A stretch of DNA of 64,000 bases from the NCBI GenBank assembly GCA_021496925.1, contig CP053915.1, positions 3,871,501-3,935,500 on the forward strand. Direction: 5' to 3'. Source of the DNA: Acidovorax sp. YS12 (lineage in GTDB: Bacteria; Pseudomonadota; Gammaproteobacteria; Burkholderiales; Burkholderiaceae_C). Each line of letters begins with the position of its first letter. Positions within the stretch are counted from its first letter, which is position 1. This document shows, piece after piece, positions 40,813 through 49,197 of the stretch. A program made the translations under genes and the position numbers. The notes beneath the pieces were generated by a model. The model was not told where the DNA came from and did not search any database. It saw only the letters and a program-made list of their open reading frames with translations.

Positions 40813-40880
40813 GGTTAAAAGTGCCTCCAGCGCTTGTGGAGAAAGCGCTGGTAGCTATCAAATTTGATGTGCTGAATCCG
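40813..40880. repeat. Hairpin repeat R9
   Basis: cctccagcgcttgtgg and aaagcgctggtagctatcaaa arms, followed by gctgaatccggc. It supplies the last codons (HQI) and stop of the small membrane protein gene and is just upstream of the AAA ATPase start. Confidence 0.85.
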
Positions 40881-41199
40881 GCGTGGGTTGAAGGCCGTAA
40901 TAGAAGACCCACGCCGCAAGGAAATAAACCACCGGGTAGGCGGCCACATAGCCCAGCAATGCCAGGTACGCCGACAAACGGTCTTGCGCGGCCAGCAGTG
41001 CGTGCACCAGCGCTGCACCCAGCGCGATGGTGTAGCCAAGCAGCACCCCATACGCGGCTATCGTGGCCGCGTGCAGAAGGATGCGCTGCCTGCCCGGCAG
41101 CCGCAGCTTGCCCCGCCAGAGCTTGCGGGGGATGTCCACCAGCCGGTGGATGGCAAGGCCGAAGACCAGGGGCAGGAAGAGGGCGGGCAGTAGGAACAT
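40858..41199 (-). CDS. Small polytopic membrane protein in the PspA-flotillin operon
   Basis: A 113-residue protein with three hydrophobic helices (FLLPALFLPLVFGLA at the N-terminus, TIAAYGVLLGYTIALGAALV, and LLGYVAAYPVVYFLAAWVFYY), separated by a basic loop RKLWRGKLRLPGRQR. No family was recognised. It starts 20 bp after the nuclease gene and ends inside repeat R9, whose sequence sets its C-terminus. Its place between the nuclease and the AAA ATPase suggests it could anchor one of them to the membrane, but that is inference only. Confidence 0.65.
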   Translation of the reverse strand: MFLLPALFLPLVFGLAIHRLVDIPRKLWRGKLRLPGRQRILLHAATIAAYGVLLGYTIALGAALVHALLAAQDRLSAYLALLGYVAAYPVVYFLAAWVFYYGLQPTPDSAHQI

Positions 41200-41219
41200 G
41201 GGGGGCGCTGGGGCGTTCT

Positions 41220-42287
41220 TCAGCCATCCGATGGGGCCGGGGGCAGTGCTGCGGGGGCCGCACGCTCGCGTGCCAATTGCACCGCACGGTGCAGTTGCGC
41301 CTGCAACAGCGCCGTATCGGGGATGTGCGCCAGGTATTCCGCCACGCGGATGTTGGAAGCGCCCAGGTCCATCAGTTCGACCTGCTCCGTGTCCTTGCCC
41401 GCGCACAGGATCAGGCCGATGGGCGGCTCCTCACCCGCTGCGCGGTCGTGCTGGTCCAGCCAGCGCAGGTACAGCTCCATCTGGCCCTTGTGCGCGGGCT
41501 GGAACTTCTCCAGCTTCAACTCCACCGCCACCAGCCGCCGCAGATGGCGGTGGTAGAAAAGCAGGTCGAGGTAGAAGTCGTCCGCCCCCACGCTGATGCG
41601 CTTTTGCCGCGCCACGAAGGTGAAGCCCACGCCCAGCTCCAGCAGGAAGCCCTCCATCTCGCGCAGGATGGCGCCTTCGAGGTCGCGCTCGCTGTAGCCG
41701 TGCGGCAGGCCCAGGAAGTCGAGCATGTACGGGTCGCGGAACACGAGGTCGGGCGTCATCTGGCCGCCTTCGCGCAGGTGGCTGATCTCGGCCTGCACGA
41801 CTTGCTCGGGCTGCCTGGAGATGGCGGTGCGCAGGTACAACTGGCTGGCGATGCGCTCGCGCAGGGTGCGGACGCTCCAGCGCTCGATGCGGCACAGCTC
41901 GGCGTAGTACGCGCGCTCCAGGGGCTGCTTGAGGGGCAGGATTTCGATGAAGTGGCTCCAGCTCAATTGTCGCGACAGCGTCGCGACAATTCGTTCGTCG
42001 GGAAAAACTTCCGCGAACTTGACCATGCGCGCCAAGTTGCGGGCGCTGAACCCCTGCCCGTAGCTCGGCTGCAATTTTGCCGACAGTGTCGGCAAAATCT
42101 CCTCGCCGTAGCTGGCCCGCCCTTCCCGCAGCACTTCCTTGTGGATGCGCTGGCCCACGTACCAATACAGCATGGTTTGCGCGGCATTGGCCGTCTGCGC
42201 AACGTGCGTGCGCGCCTGCTCGATCAGGCCGCGCAGTTCGGTCAGCAGGCGGCCCGCGTCGGCGGGTGAATGAAGTGTGGGCTTCAT
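41220..42287 (-). CDS. DUF1016-type PDDEXK nuclease (YhcG family)
   Basis: A 355-residue protein with an N-terminal helical DUF1016 domain (about 10-160, including QTMLYWYVGQRIH and GQGFSARNLARMVKFAE) and a C-terminal PDDEXK nuclease domain. The catalytic pattern is intact: Asp241 in DFYLDLLFYH, and Glu256 and Lys258 in VAVELKLEKF, with Gln269 after. Family members are usually stand-alone or associated with restriction-modification loci and are presumed to act on nucleic acid; the target is unknown. Here the start overlaps the zinc-ribbon gene stop (ATGA), so it is translationally coupled to the stress operon rather than an isolated insertion. Confidence 0.88.
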   Translation of the reverse strand: MKPTLHSPADAGRLLTELRGLIEQARTHVAQTANAAQTMLYWYVGQRIHKEVLREGRASYGEEILPTLSAKLQPSYGQGFSARNLARMVKFAEVFPDERIVATLSRQLSWSHFIEILPLKQPLERAYYAELCRIERWSVRTLRERIASQLYLRTAISRQPEQVVQAEISHLREGGQMTPDLVFRDPYMLDFLGLPHGYSERDLEGAILREMEGFLLELGVGFTFVARQKRISVGADDFYLDLLFYHRHLRRLVAVELKLEKFQPAHKGQMELYLRWLDQHDRAAGEEPPIGLILCAGKDTEQVELMDLGASNIRVAEYLAHIPDTALLQAQLHRAVQLARERAAPAALPPAPSDG

Positions 42288-42841
42288 GGCAGCGACCCCT
42301 CGGGCGATCGAAGCAGCGCCAGCAGCTCATCGGCCAGCGGCTGCCCCGCCAGCCAGCGGCGAAAGCGCAGCACTTCGTCGATGCGCTCGTCGCCATGGCG
42401 CTGCCGCAGGGTGTGCATGCGGGCGGCCAGCAGGCGTTCGTTTTGCAGGCGGCGCTGGCCTGCGTCGGACAGCAGCGTGTCCAGTTGCAGGGCTACGCCC
42501 AGTTGCACCAGCGCGGCCCATTCGCCGGGGTCCAGCCACAGGTACTGGCAAGGGATGCAGCGGTCTACGCGGAAGTCCTGCGCGTTGTGCACGGGCAGGC
42601 GCTGCATCAGCCGTGTGCAGGCGGGGCAGGCGCGGGCGCGGCCCGTGTCGGCGAGCGGCGCTGCTGCGGGGGCGGCCGCCGTGGGCGTCTGCGGCGCGCG
42701 GCTGCGCCAGCGGCGCCAGTCGTCCATTTGCAGCAGCACGGCGCCGCAATCGGGGCAGACGGCGGCGGGCAGCCCCGGTTCCAGCGCCACGGTCTTGAGG
42801 GTGGATTGGCTGGCGCAACTGCAATGCAGCGATGGAGGCAT
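42284..42841 (-). CDS. TFIIB-type zinc-ribbon protein
   Basis: A 185-residue protein with a zf-TFIIB arrangement: CPDC near 29-32, CPAC near 72-75 and CIPC near 93-96, the last followed by QYLWLDPGEW, which matches the CxxC...WLDxGE end of the family. The rest is helical and charged. The stop overlaps the start of the nuclease gene by 4 bp. The start at 42841 lacks a strong ribosome-binding site. Its partner is unknown; the tight coupling suggests that it works with the nuclease, perhaps as a nucleic-acid or protein-binding module. Confidence 0.75.
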   Translation of the reverse strand: MPPSLHCSCASQSTLKTVALEPGLPAAVCPDCGAVLLQMDDWRRWRSRAPQTPTAAAPAAAPLADTGRARACPACTRLMQRLPVHNAQDFRVDRCIPCQYLWLDPGEWAALVQLGVALQLDTLLSDAGQRRLQNERLLAARMHTLRQRHGDERIDEVLRFRRWLAGQPLADELLALLRSPEGSLP

Positions 42842-42860
42842 GGTCGTGTATCTGGGAGGG

Positions 42861-42960
42861 TGCTATTGAATCAGGAGCTTCTGGCGCTTGATTCCATTGG
42901 GTTTCAAATAGAAAACCACATGAAACCCTTGTATATCAAGCGCTGCCAGCTATCGTTTTA
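42861..42960. repeat. Long hairpin repeat R10 between flotillin and zinc-ribbon genes
   Basis: A long form of about 100 bp: tgctattgaatcaggagcttctggcgcttgatt on one side and atcaagcgctgccagctatcg on the other, with an AT-rich centre that has its own dyad (gggtttcaa/tgaaaccc). It reaches the flotillin stop codon at 42958-42960 and nearly fills the gap inside the operon. Confidence 0.9.
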
Positions 42961-45090
42961 TTTGCGAAAGCTCTGCGCCAGTTGCTGCAGCGCCTGCTTC
43001 TGGCTGTCCGTCCCGTTCTGCATCACCCGCGCAATCAGGGCCGAAACACTCAGGTTCTGCAACTCCCCCGCCGACTGCCCGGCGGCGCCCAGCACGCCCT
43101 TGAGGTCTTCCACCACGTCGCGCTCGCCCGCCAACTGCTCCTTGAACGCCACCTGCAAGGTATCGCTCTTGTTCACCGCCGCGTCGATGCCCTTGCCCAC
43201 CGACAGCGCGCGCACGAAGCTGTCGAAGTAGTCCCCCTGGCCGCCCACGATGTCGATGCGCGCGTTCTTCAGCGCCACACCCAGCACCTCGGCCTGTTCC
43301 TTGGCGATGTGCTGCTGCGCCTCGATCTGCTTCAAGGTTTCGAGGTGCGCGCGCTCCAGGCGCATGCGGTATTCCTCGTGCTCGCGGGTCTCGGTGCTCA
43401 TGGCCTTCATGGCCTCGAACTTTTCCTTGAGGCCGCGGGCCTCGGCGTTGAACTTCACGTCGATGTTGTGCGCCTCGGCATCGCCCAGCTTGGCGAGCGC
43501 TTCGGCATCCACGGTGCGCACCAGCGCCTCGGCCTGGCCGACCTTTTCTTTACCGGCTGCTTCGGCCTCCATGCGGGCGCGCAGGCCCACGGCCTCGGCC
43601 TGCGCCTGGGCTTCGATCACCTGCGCCTCGGCGCGGCCGACCTTCTCCTTGCCCGTGGCTTCGGCCTCCATGGTGGCGAGCTTGGCGCTGGCCGTGGCGA
43701 CCTGCACCTTGGCATCGGCGAGGCCAGGCGCGGCCGTGAGGGCCTCAATGCCCTCGGCCTCGCGCTTCTTGGCTTCGGCCTCGCGCTCGGCCACTTTCAG
43801 GCGGGCGTCGGCCAGCACCAGGTCTTCGGCGGCCTTGTGGCGCGCCTTGCGTTCTTGCGCCTCGGCGGCCTTCACTTCCAGGATGACCTTCTCTTCGGCT
43901 GACGCTTCCGCGCCAATCACCACGGCCTTGCGCGTGCGGTCGGCCTCGGCCACTTCGCGCACTTCCTTAATGGCTTCTTCCTGCTCGGCCACGGTGCGCT
44001 CGACCACGATGCGCTCGCGCACTACGTCGGCGATGGCCTTCTTCTGCACTTCTACCGCCTTGTCCTTCTCGATGCGCTGCAGCGTCACTTCCTTCTCGCG
44101 GGCCACCACTTCCAGCTCCTGCGCGCGGGTCACGCGCTCCTGCTCGATGACGACGGCGCGCTTGCGGTTGTTCTCGGCCACTTCCTTCTCGCGCAGCACG
44201 TTCTCGTTCTGCACGGCCAGTTGCTGGTCGGATTGCAGGCGGGCCATTTCGGCGCGGGTGTGTTCCTCGGCGCGCACCTTGGCGGTTTCGGCTTCTTCGC
44301 GGGCCTTCACGCTGGCGACTTCGCGTGCTTGGCGGGCGGTGGCGTCGGCCTGCTGGCGCTCCAGCTCCAGCAGCGCTTCCTGCGTTTCCACGTTCTTCTT
44401 CTTGATCTGCATTTCCTCGTTGCGGCGCAGCTCGTTGGTGACGACGTGCTCCACAGCGGTCAGCTCGGTGATCTTCTTGATGCCCTGCGCGTCCAGGATG
44501 TTGTTGGTGTCCAGCTTGGCCAGCGGCGTCTGCTCCAGGTAGTCGATGGCGGCGTCTTCCAGCACGTAGCCCGAGAGGTCGTCGCCGATCTGCTCGATGA
44601 TCTTGTCGCGGAAGCGGTCGCGCGCCTGGTACAGGTCCACGAAGTCCAGCGCCTTGCCAGCGGTCTTGAGCGCCTCGGAGAACTTGGCGGAGAACAGGTC
44701 TTCCAGGATCTCGTGGTTGGACGCGCGTGCGCAGCCGATGCCTTGCGCCACGCGCAGCACGTCGTCGGAGGTCTGGTTCACGCGCACGAAGAACTTCACC
44801 TTGATGTCGGCGCGGATGTTGTCCGCGCAGATCAGGCCCTGGTCGCCCGAGCGGTCGATCTCGATGGTCTTGATCGAGATGTCCATCAGCTCGGCCTTGT
44901 TGATGATGGGCAGCACCAGCCCGCCGGTGAAGGTGACCTTGGACTCGCCCCGGAAGGGGTTGATGATGAGCGCGTGGCCCTGCTCCACCTTGTGGTAGAA
45001 GCGCGCGAACATCGCGAACAGGCCGAAGATGAACACGACGGCGATGCCGGCGAGGACCAGGAAGGTGATGACCGAAGGCGAAAGTTGCAT
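42958..45090 (-). CDS. Flotillin-family protein (YqiK-like)
   Basis: A 710-residue membrane-anchored scaffold protein. One membrane helix lies at about 8-30, the SPFH/band 7 domain at about 35-200, and a long Glu/Ala/Lys-rich coiled coil at about 215-600 contains near-repeats (MEAEATGKEKVGRAEAQ and MEAEAAGKEKVGQAEAL). Flotillins form large oligomers in membrane microdomains. The gene follows the YqiJ-like gene by 60 bp, a pairing seen as yqiJ-yqiK in enterobacteria. The other neighbours, PspA and an AAA ATPase, link it to membrane maintenance. Confidence 0.92.
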   Translation of the reverse strand: MQLSPSVITFLVLAGIAVVFIFGLFAMFARFYHKVEQGHALIINPFRGESKVTFTGGLVLPIINKAELMDISIKTIEIDRSGDQGLICADNIRADIKVKFFVRVNQTSDDVLRVAQGIGCARASNHEILEDLFSAKFSEALKTAGKALDFVDLYQARDRFRDKIIEQIGDDLSGYVLEDAAIDYLEQTPLAKLDTNNILDAQGIKKITELTAVEHVVTNELRRNEEMQIKKKNVETQEALLELERQQADATARQAREVASVKAREEAETAKVRAEEHTRAEMARLQSDQQLAVQNENVLREKEVAENNRKRAVVIEQERVTRAQELEVVAREKEVTLQRIEKDKAVEVQKKAIADVVRERIVVERTVAEQEEAIKEVREVAEADRTRKAVVIGAEASAEEKVILEVKAAEAQERKARHKAAEDLVLADARLKVAEREAEAKKREAEGIEALTAAPGLADAKVQVATASAKLATMEAEATGKEKVGRAEAQVIEAQAQAEAVGLRARMEAEAAGKEKVGQAEALVRTVDAEALAKLGDAEAHNIDVKFNAEARGLKEKFEAMKAMSTETREHEEYRMRLERAHLETLKQIEAQQHIAKEQAEVLGVALKNARIDIVGGQGDYFDSFVRALSVGKGIDAAVNKSDTLQVAFKEQLAGERDVVEDLKGVLGAAGQSAGELQNLSVSALIARVMQNGTDSQKQALQQLAQSFRK

Positions 45091-45150
45091 GGCAGACGGC
45101 TCGCTAAAAAAAGGGGGAAAAGGCAGAAAAAGAAGTGGTGGGCGCGGCGC

Positions 45151-45789
45151 TCACGGGTCGAGGGGCTGCACCAGGTAGCGGTGCGTTGTGGCGTCGTATT
45201 CGAGGACCAGCGCCTGGCTGCCGCGGCGCAATGTGTTGGGGCTGGGCGCCCAGACGCGGATGTTGATGCCCGCGCCGCGCTGGGCCACTTCGGCGCGGCC
45301 CTGCTTTTCGTCCACGATGCCGGTGAGGATGCGGCAGGGCTGGCCCACCAGGTCGGCGCTGTGCAGCCCGTAGCGCGTGGTGAACGCGCCGCGCAGCGGG
45401 CGCACCAGGCGCGCGGTGATGACCAGGGACAGCGCCGCGCTGGCCAGCAGCACCGCCAGGCCCGCCGCGACCTGCAGTGGCAGCGTGGGCACCCAGGCCA
45501 GCAGCCAGATGCTGGCGAAGGTGGACAGCGTCCAGCCGACCACCACCAGCAGCGAGACGACGATGGAGAACGGCACGCCCGACAGGCCGAACGCCACCAC
45601 GTAGCTGGCGATGGCGCCGAGGTGGTCGCCCGGCGTGTCGGCGTGCTGGCCGATGTCCAGGTCGATGTCGCTCTCGCCGAAGTCCACCAGGCCGGCGATG
45701 GCCAGCAGCCAGTACACCAGCACCACCACCAGCAGCAGGCTGAACACGAAGGTGGGAAAACCCAGGATGACGGAGAGGAATTCGCGCAT
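45151..45789 (-). CDS. YqiJ-like membrane protein with OB-fold domain
   Basis: A 212-residue protein with membrane helices at about 8-35, 60-95 and 98-125 and a soluble C-terminal beta-rich region (about 140-205, GLHSADLVGQPCRILTG...AEVAQRGAGINIRVWAP) that fits the OB-fold (NfeD-like) domain of YqiJ. NfeD/YqiJ proteins pair with flotillins, and this gene directly precedes one. It probably forms a membrane complex with the flotillin. No strong ribosome-binding site is visible before 45789. Confidence 0.85.
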   Translation of the reverse strand: MREFLSVILGFPTFVFSLLLVVVLVYWLLAIAGLVDFGESDIDLDIGQHADTPGDHLGAIASYVVAFGLSGVPFSIVVSLLVVVGWTLSTFASIWLLAWVPTLPLQVAAGLAVLLASAALSLVITARLVRPLRGAFTTRYGLHSADLVGQPCRILTGIVDEKQGRAEVAQRGAGINIRVWAPSPNTLRRGSQALVLEYDATTHRYLVQPLDP

Positions 45790-45837
45790 GTGTGTTTCGT
45801 TTTGTGTGGCGAACGGGGGGCGGGAAGGGATGGGCGA

Positions 45838-46224
45838 TCAGGCCTTTTTCTTGCGCCGCGCGGGCGGGCCGAGGGATGGCGGCGGTGGCGCGGTGAACGC
45901 CATCAGCTCGCGTGTGGCCGCTTCCTTGATGCCCAGGCGGTCGTCGGGCGCCAGGCCGTAGCGCGCGGCGAGCTGTGTGTAGTCCGACTCGTCCAGCGTG
46001 ACCGTGAGGCGCGGGCGCAGCGGGCGCGCGGCCACGGGCAGGCCCAGCACCTTGCGGATCTGCGTGGAGGTGGAGACGTTCTCGTGGAAGGCGGCGATGC
46101 GGATGGCCTCCATCACCGCCTGCTCCACGTCGAATGCCACCTGCACGGCGCGCAGGGCGCTTTCGGTGCCCTGCCAGCGGGCGGGCTTCTCTCCGGGGGC
46201 GGTCTTGCGCGGCGGCGGGGTCAT
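45838..46224 (-). CDS. Small protein, probable tandem ribbon-helix-helix DNA-binding protein
   Basis: A 128-residue protein with no firm family match by eye. Two segments each show the strand-helix-helix pattern of ribbon-helix-helix regulators: about 23-60 (ALRAVQVAFD, then VEQAVMEAIRIAAF and STSTQIRKVLGL) and about 70-112 (RPRLTVTLDE, then DYTQLAARYGL and GIKEAATRELMAF). A short Pro-rich start and a basic tail RRKKKA flank them. A single chain with two such units would resemble the TraY type. It sits between pspA and the YqiJ-like gene and could be the operon's own regulator; see the paired palindromes at 47444-47482. Confidence 0.55.
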   Translation of the reverse strand: MTPPPRKTAPGEKPARWQGTESALRAVQVAFDVEQAVMEAIRIAAFHENVSTSTQIRKVLGLPVAARPLRPRLTVTLDESDYTQLAARYGLAPDDRLGIKEAATRELMAFTAPPPPSLGPPARRKKKA

Positions 46225-46241
46225 GGCGCGGTTCCGGAAGG

Positions 46242-46958
46242 TCAGCCGTTGTTGGCCGGGCCGCCGCTGGTGCGGCGCGCGCGCAGCCGGGCCATCACGG
46301 CGGCGGCGCGGCTCTTGTCGCTGTCGCCAATGCCGGCGGCGGCCAGCTCGTGCTCCAGCGCCTGGTGGCCGAATTCCTTGTCCAGCGTTTCGGCGGCGGC
46401 CATGCGGTCGGCCAGGTCCTCGTGGCGCTTCTTGATGCGCTCCAGCGACTCGCGCGCGCTGGTCAGGCGCGAACCCGTGGCGCCCATGCTGTCGGAGATG
46501 CTCTGCGTGGCGCGGTACACGCTCTCGGTGGTCTTGGCGATGCCGATCTCGCGCTCGTGCTCGCGCACGCGCGCCTCGGCCGCGCGGATCAGGTCCTTGA
46601 GCTTGCCCACCTGCACGGCGAAGCCGGCGTGCGCGGCGGTCTGCGCCTGCAGCTCGCCCTCCAGCGCGGCCACCTTCTCGGCCACCTTCTCGGCCAGGCC
46701 CTCCTCGGCCTTGTCCAGCGCCTGCATCGCCATGTCCTCGTGGCGGCGGATCTCGCCCTGGATGCGCTCGATGTCGCGCGCCGTCTGCATCTCCTTGGCC
46801 ATCACGGCGGTGAGTTCGGTCTTGGCCTCGGCGATGCTGTGGCGGGCATCGACGATCTCCTGCTCGTAGATGCGCGTGGCGTTGTTGTCCACCACGCTCT
46901 GGCCCAGTTCGCGCGCGCTGCCGCGCAGCAGGGTGACGAGTTTCTTGATGACGGTCAT
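46242..46958 (-). CDS. PspA/IM30 family protein
   Basis: A 238-residue coiled-coil protein of the PspA/Vipp1 (ESCRT-III-like) family, which binds the inner membrane under stress and keeps the proton gradient. The N-terminal helix MTVIKKLVTLLRGSARELGQ is amphipathic, and the central coiled coil has EQEIVDARHSIAEAKTELTAVMAKE. It is closer in layout to the YjfJ-type proteins than to E. coli PspA of the pspABC operon. Ribosome-binding site aggag precedes the start. It follows the DUF2170 gene by 18 bp, the same order as yjfI-yjfJ. Confidence 0.9.
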   Translation of the reverse strand: MTVIKKLVTLLRGSARELGQSVVDNNATRIYEQEIVDARHSIAEAKTELTAVMAKEMQTARDIERIQGEIRRHEDMAMQALDKAEEGLAEKVAEKVAALEGELQAQTAAHAGFAVQVGKLKDLIRAAEARVREHEREIGIAKTTESVYRATQSISDSMGATGSRLTSARESLERIKKRHEDLADRMAAAETLDKEFGHQALEHELAAAGIGDSDKSRAAAVMARLRARRTSGGPANNG

Positions 46959-46976
46959 GTTCGGCTCCTGGTGGGG

Positions 46977-47393
46977 TTAGTGCAGGTAATCGGCCAGCGC
47001 GTCGAGCGCATCGAGCGCGTTGTCGCTCAGGACGGCGACTTCATGGGCCACGTCCTCGGCGCGGGCGCCGCGCGCCAGCGCGCCGGTGAGCATGTAGCGG
47101 CCATCGACGCGGCCGAAGGACGACAGCGGCACGGAAGGGTTCAGGTCCAGCAGCGCCTCGTGCAGCGCGGCGCGGCGCGCGGGCTGCACGTCGGCCTCGG
47201 TCCAGAGGTAGCACAGGCAGATGACCTGGTTGTCGGAGCAGGTCACGAAGATGGGCAGCTCCTCGCGCCCCTCGATGCTGACCTGGATCACGGGCACCTC
47301 GCCCGTGATGGGTTGCAATTGCACGGCCGCGCCGCCCATCAGGGCCGACAGCAGCGTGTCCAGGTGACTGAGCTGGCGAAGCAACGCGGTCAT
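46977..47393 (-). CDS. DUF2170-family protein (YjfI-like)
   Basis: A 138-residue cytoplasmic protein and the first gene of the PspA-flotillin operon. Residues 35-60 (VIQVSIEGREELPIFVTCSDNQVICLCYLW) and SSFGRVDGRYMLTGAL near 91 fit the DUF2170 family, whose member YjfI is encoded just before the PspA-like YjfJ in E. coli. A ggagggg ribosome-binding site precedes the start. The molecular function is unknown. Confidence 0.78.
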   Translation of the reverse strand: MTALLRQLSHLDTLLSALMGGAAVQLQPITGEVPVIQVSIEGREELPIFVTCSDNQVICLCYLWTEADVQPARRAALHEALLDLNPSVPLSSFGRVDGRYMLTGALARGARAEDVAHEVAVLSDNALDALDALADYLH

Positions 47394-47443
47394 GTGAACC
47401 CCTCCGTTTGTGCTGGTGAGTGATGGCCCCAGTGTCGAAGGCC

Positions 47444-47482
47444 TGACATTTCATGTCAAGCGCTTTTCGACATGAAATGTCA
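47444..47482. promoter_or_regulatory. Paired palindromic operators between the stress operon and ahcY
   Basis: Two 15-bp dyads, TGACATTTCATGTCA (47444-47458) and CGACATGAAATGTCA (47468-47482), lie 24 bp apart centre to centre, with the inner palindrome aagcgctt between them. On the minus strand the first overlaps TTGACA (47459-47454), a perfect -35 for the DUF2170 operon; its -10 would be the weak gacact. On the plus strand the second ends just before the expected -35 of the ahcY promoter. A dimeric regulator binding here could affect both directions. Confidence 0.65.
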
Positions 47483-47506
47483 CGAAATGCATGCCGGACG
47501 GGCCGG

Positions 47507-47512
47507 TATAAT
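47507..47512 (+). promoter_or_regulatory. -10 element of the ahcY promoter
   Basis: A perfect tataat about ten bases before the SAH riboswitch. The hexamer 17 bp upstream (gaaatg) is a poor -35, so an activator at the adjacent palindrome may be needed. Confidence 0.75.
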
Positions 47513-47521
47513 TTGCCGCTT

Positions 47522-47594
47522 TCCGAGGAGCGTTGCAGCGCCCCCAGCACGGCGGGGCGCGAGGCTCGGAATCCCACTTCTGCAACGACGCTCG
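47522..47594 (+). ncRNA. SAH riboswitch
   Basis: The conserved tccgaggagcgttgcagc and aggctcgga segments form the main stem (ccgag 47523-47527 with ctcgg 47565-47569), and tgcaacgacgctc (47581-47593) closes with gagcgttgca (47527-47536) as the second pairing and pseudoknot. This is the S-adenosylhomocysteine-binding class, which turns on genes for SAH recycling when SAH builds up; ahcY begins 83 bp downstream. Confidence 0.93.
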
Positions 47595-47676
47595 CCCACG
47601 CTGGTCTTGTGCGGTGAGTTCCTTTTTCCCTCTGCCAAGGCGCGTGGTTTTTCCTACTTTCTTGAAGGACGACACC

Positions 47677-49083
<1,407 letters not shown>

Positions 49084-49086
49084 GCT

Positions 49087-49180
49087 TCAAAAACCATAGC
49101 TGCCAGCGCTTGCCTGTAGCCACTTCCGGCATGAAAAGTTCCTGAATATGGCTGTGGGCAAGCGCAACCAGCTATCAAAA
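49087..49180. repeat. Long hairpin repeat R11 between ahcY and tlyA-like gene
   Basis: A long form: catagctgccagcgcttgcc pairs with ggcaagcgcaaccagctat, with a centre holding acttccggcatgaaaagttcc. It fills most of the 114-bp gap inside the probable operon. Confidence 0.88.
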
Positions 49181-49197
49181 CGAGAGAGGACAGCGCC

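Noticed and set aside
38925..42269. A 1,114-codon open frame on the plus strand
   Set aside because: It is the complement of the AAA ATPase N-terminus, the small membrane protein and the nuclease, all with clear domains on the other strand.
47394..47470. A sigma-54 promoter for the PspA operon
   Set aside because: The GG-N10-GC core expected for PspF-type control was not found; a sigma-70-like TTGACA is present instead.
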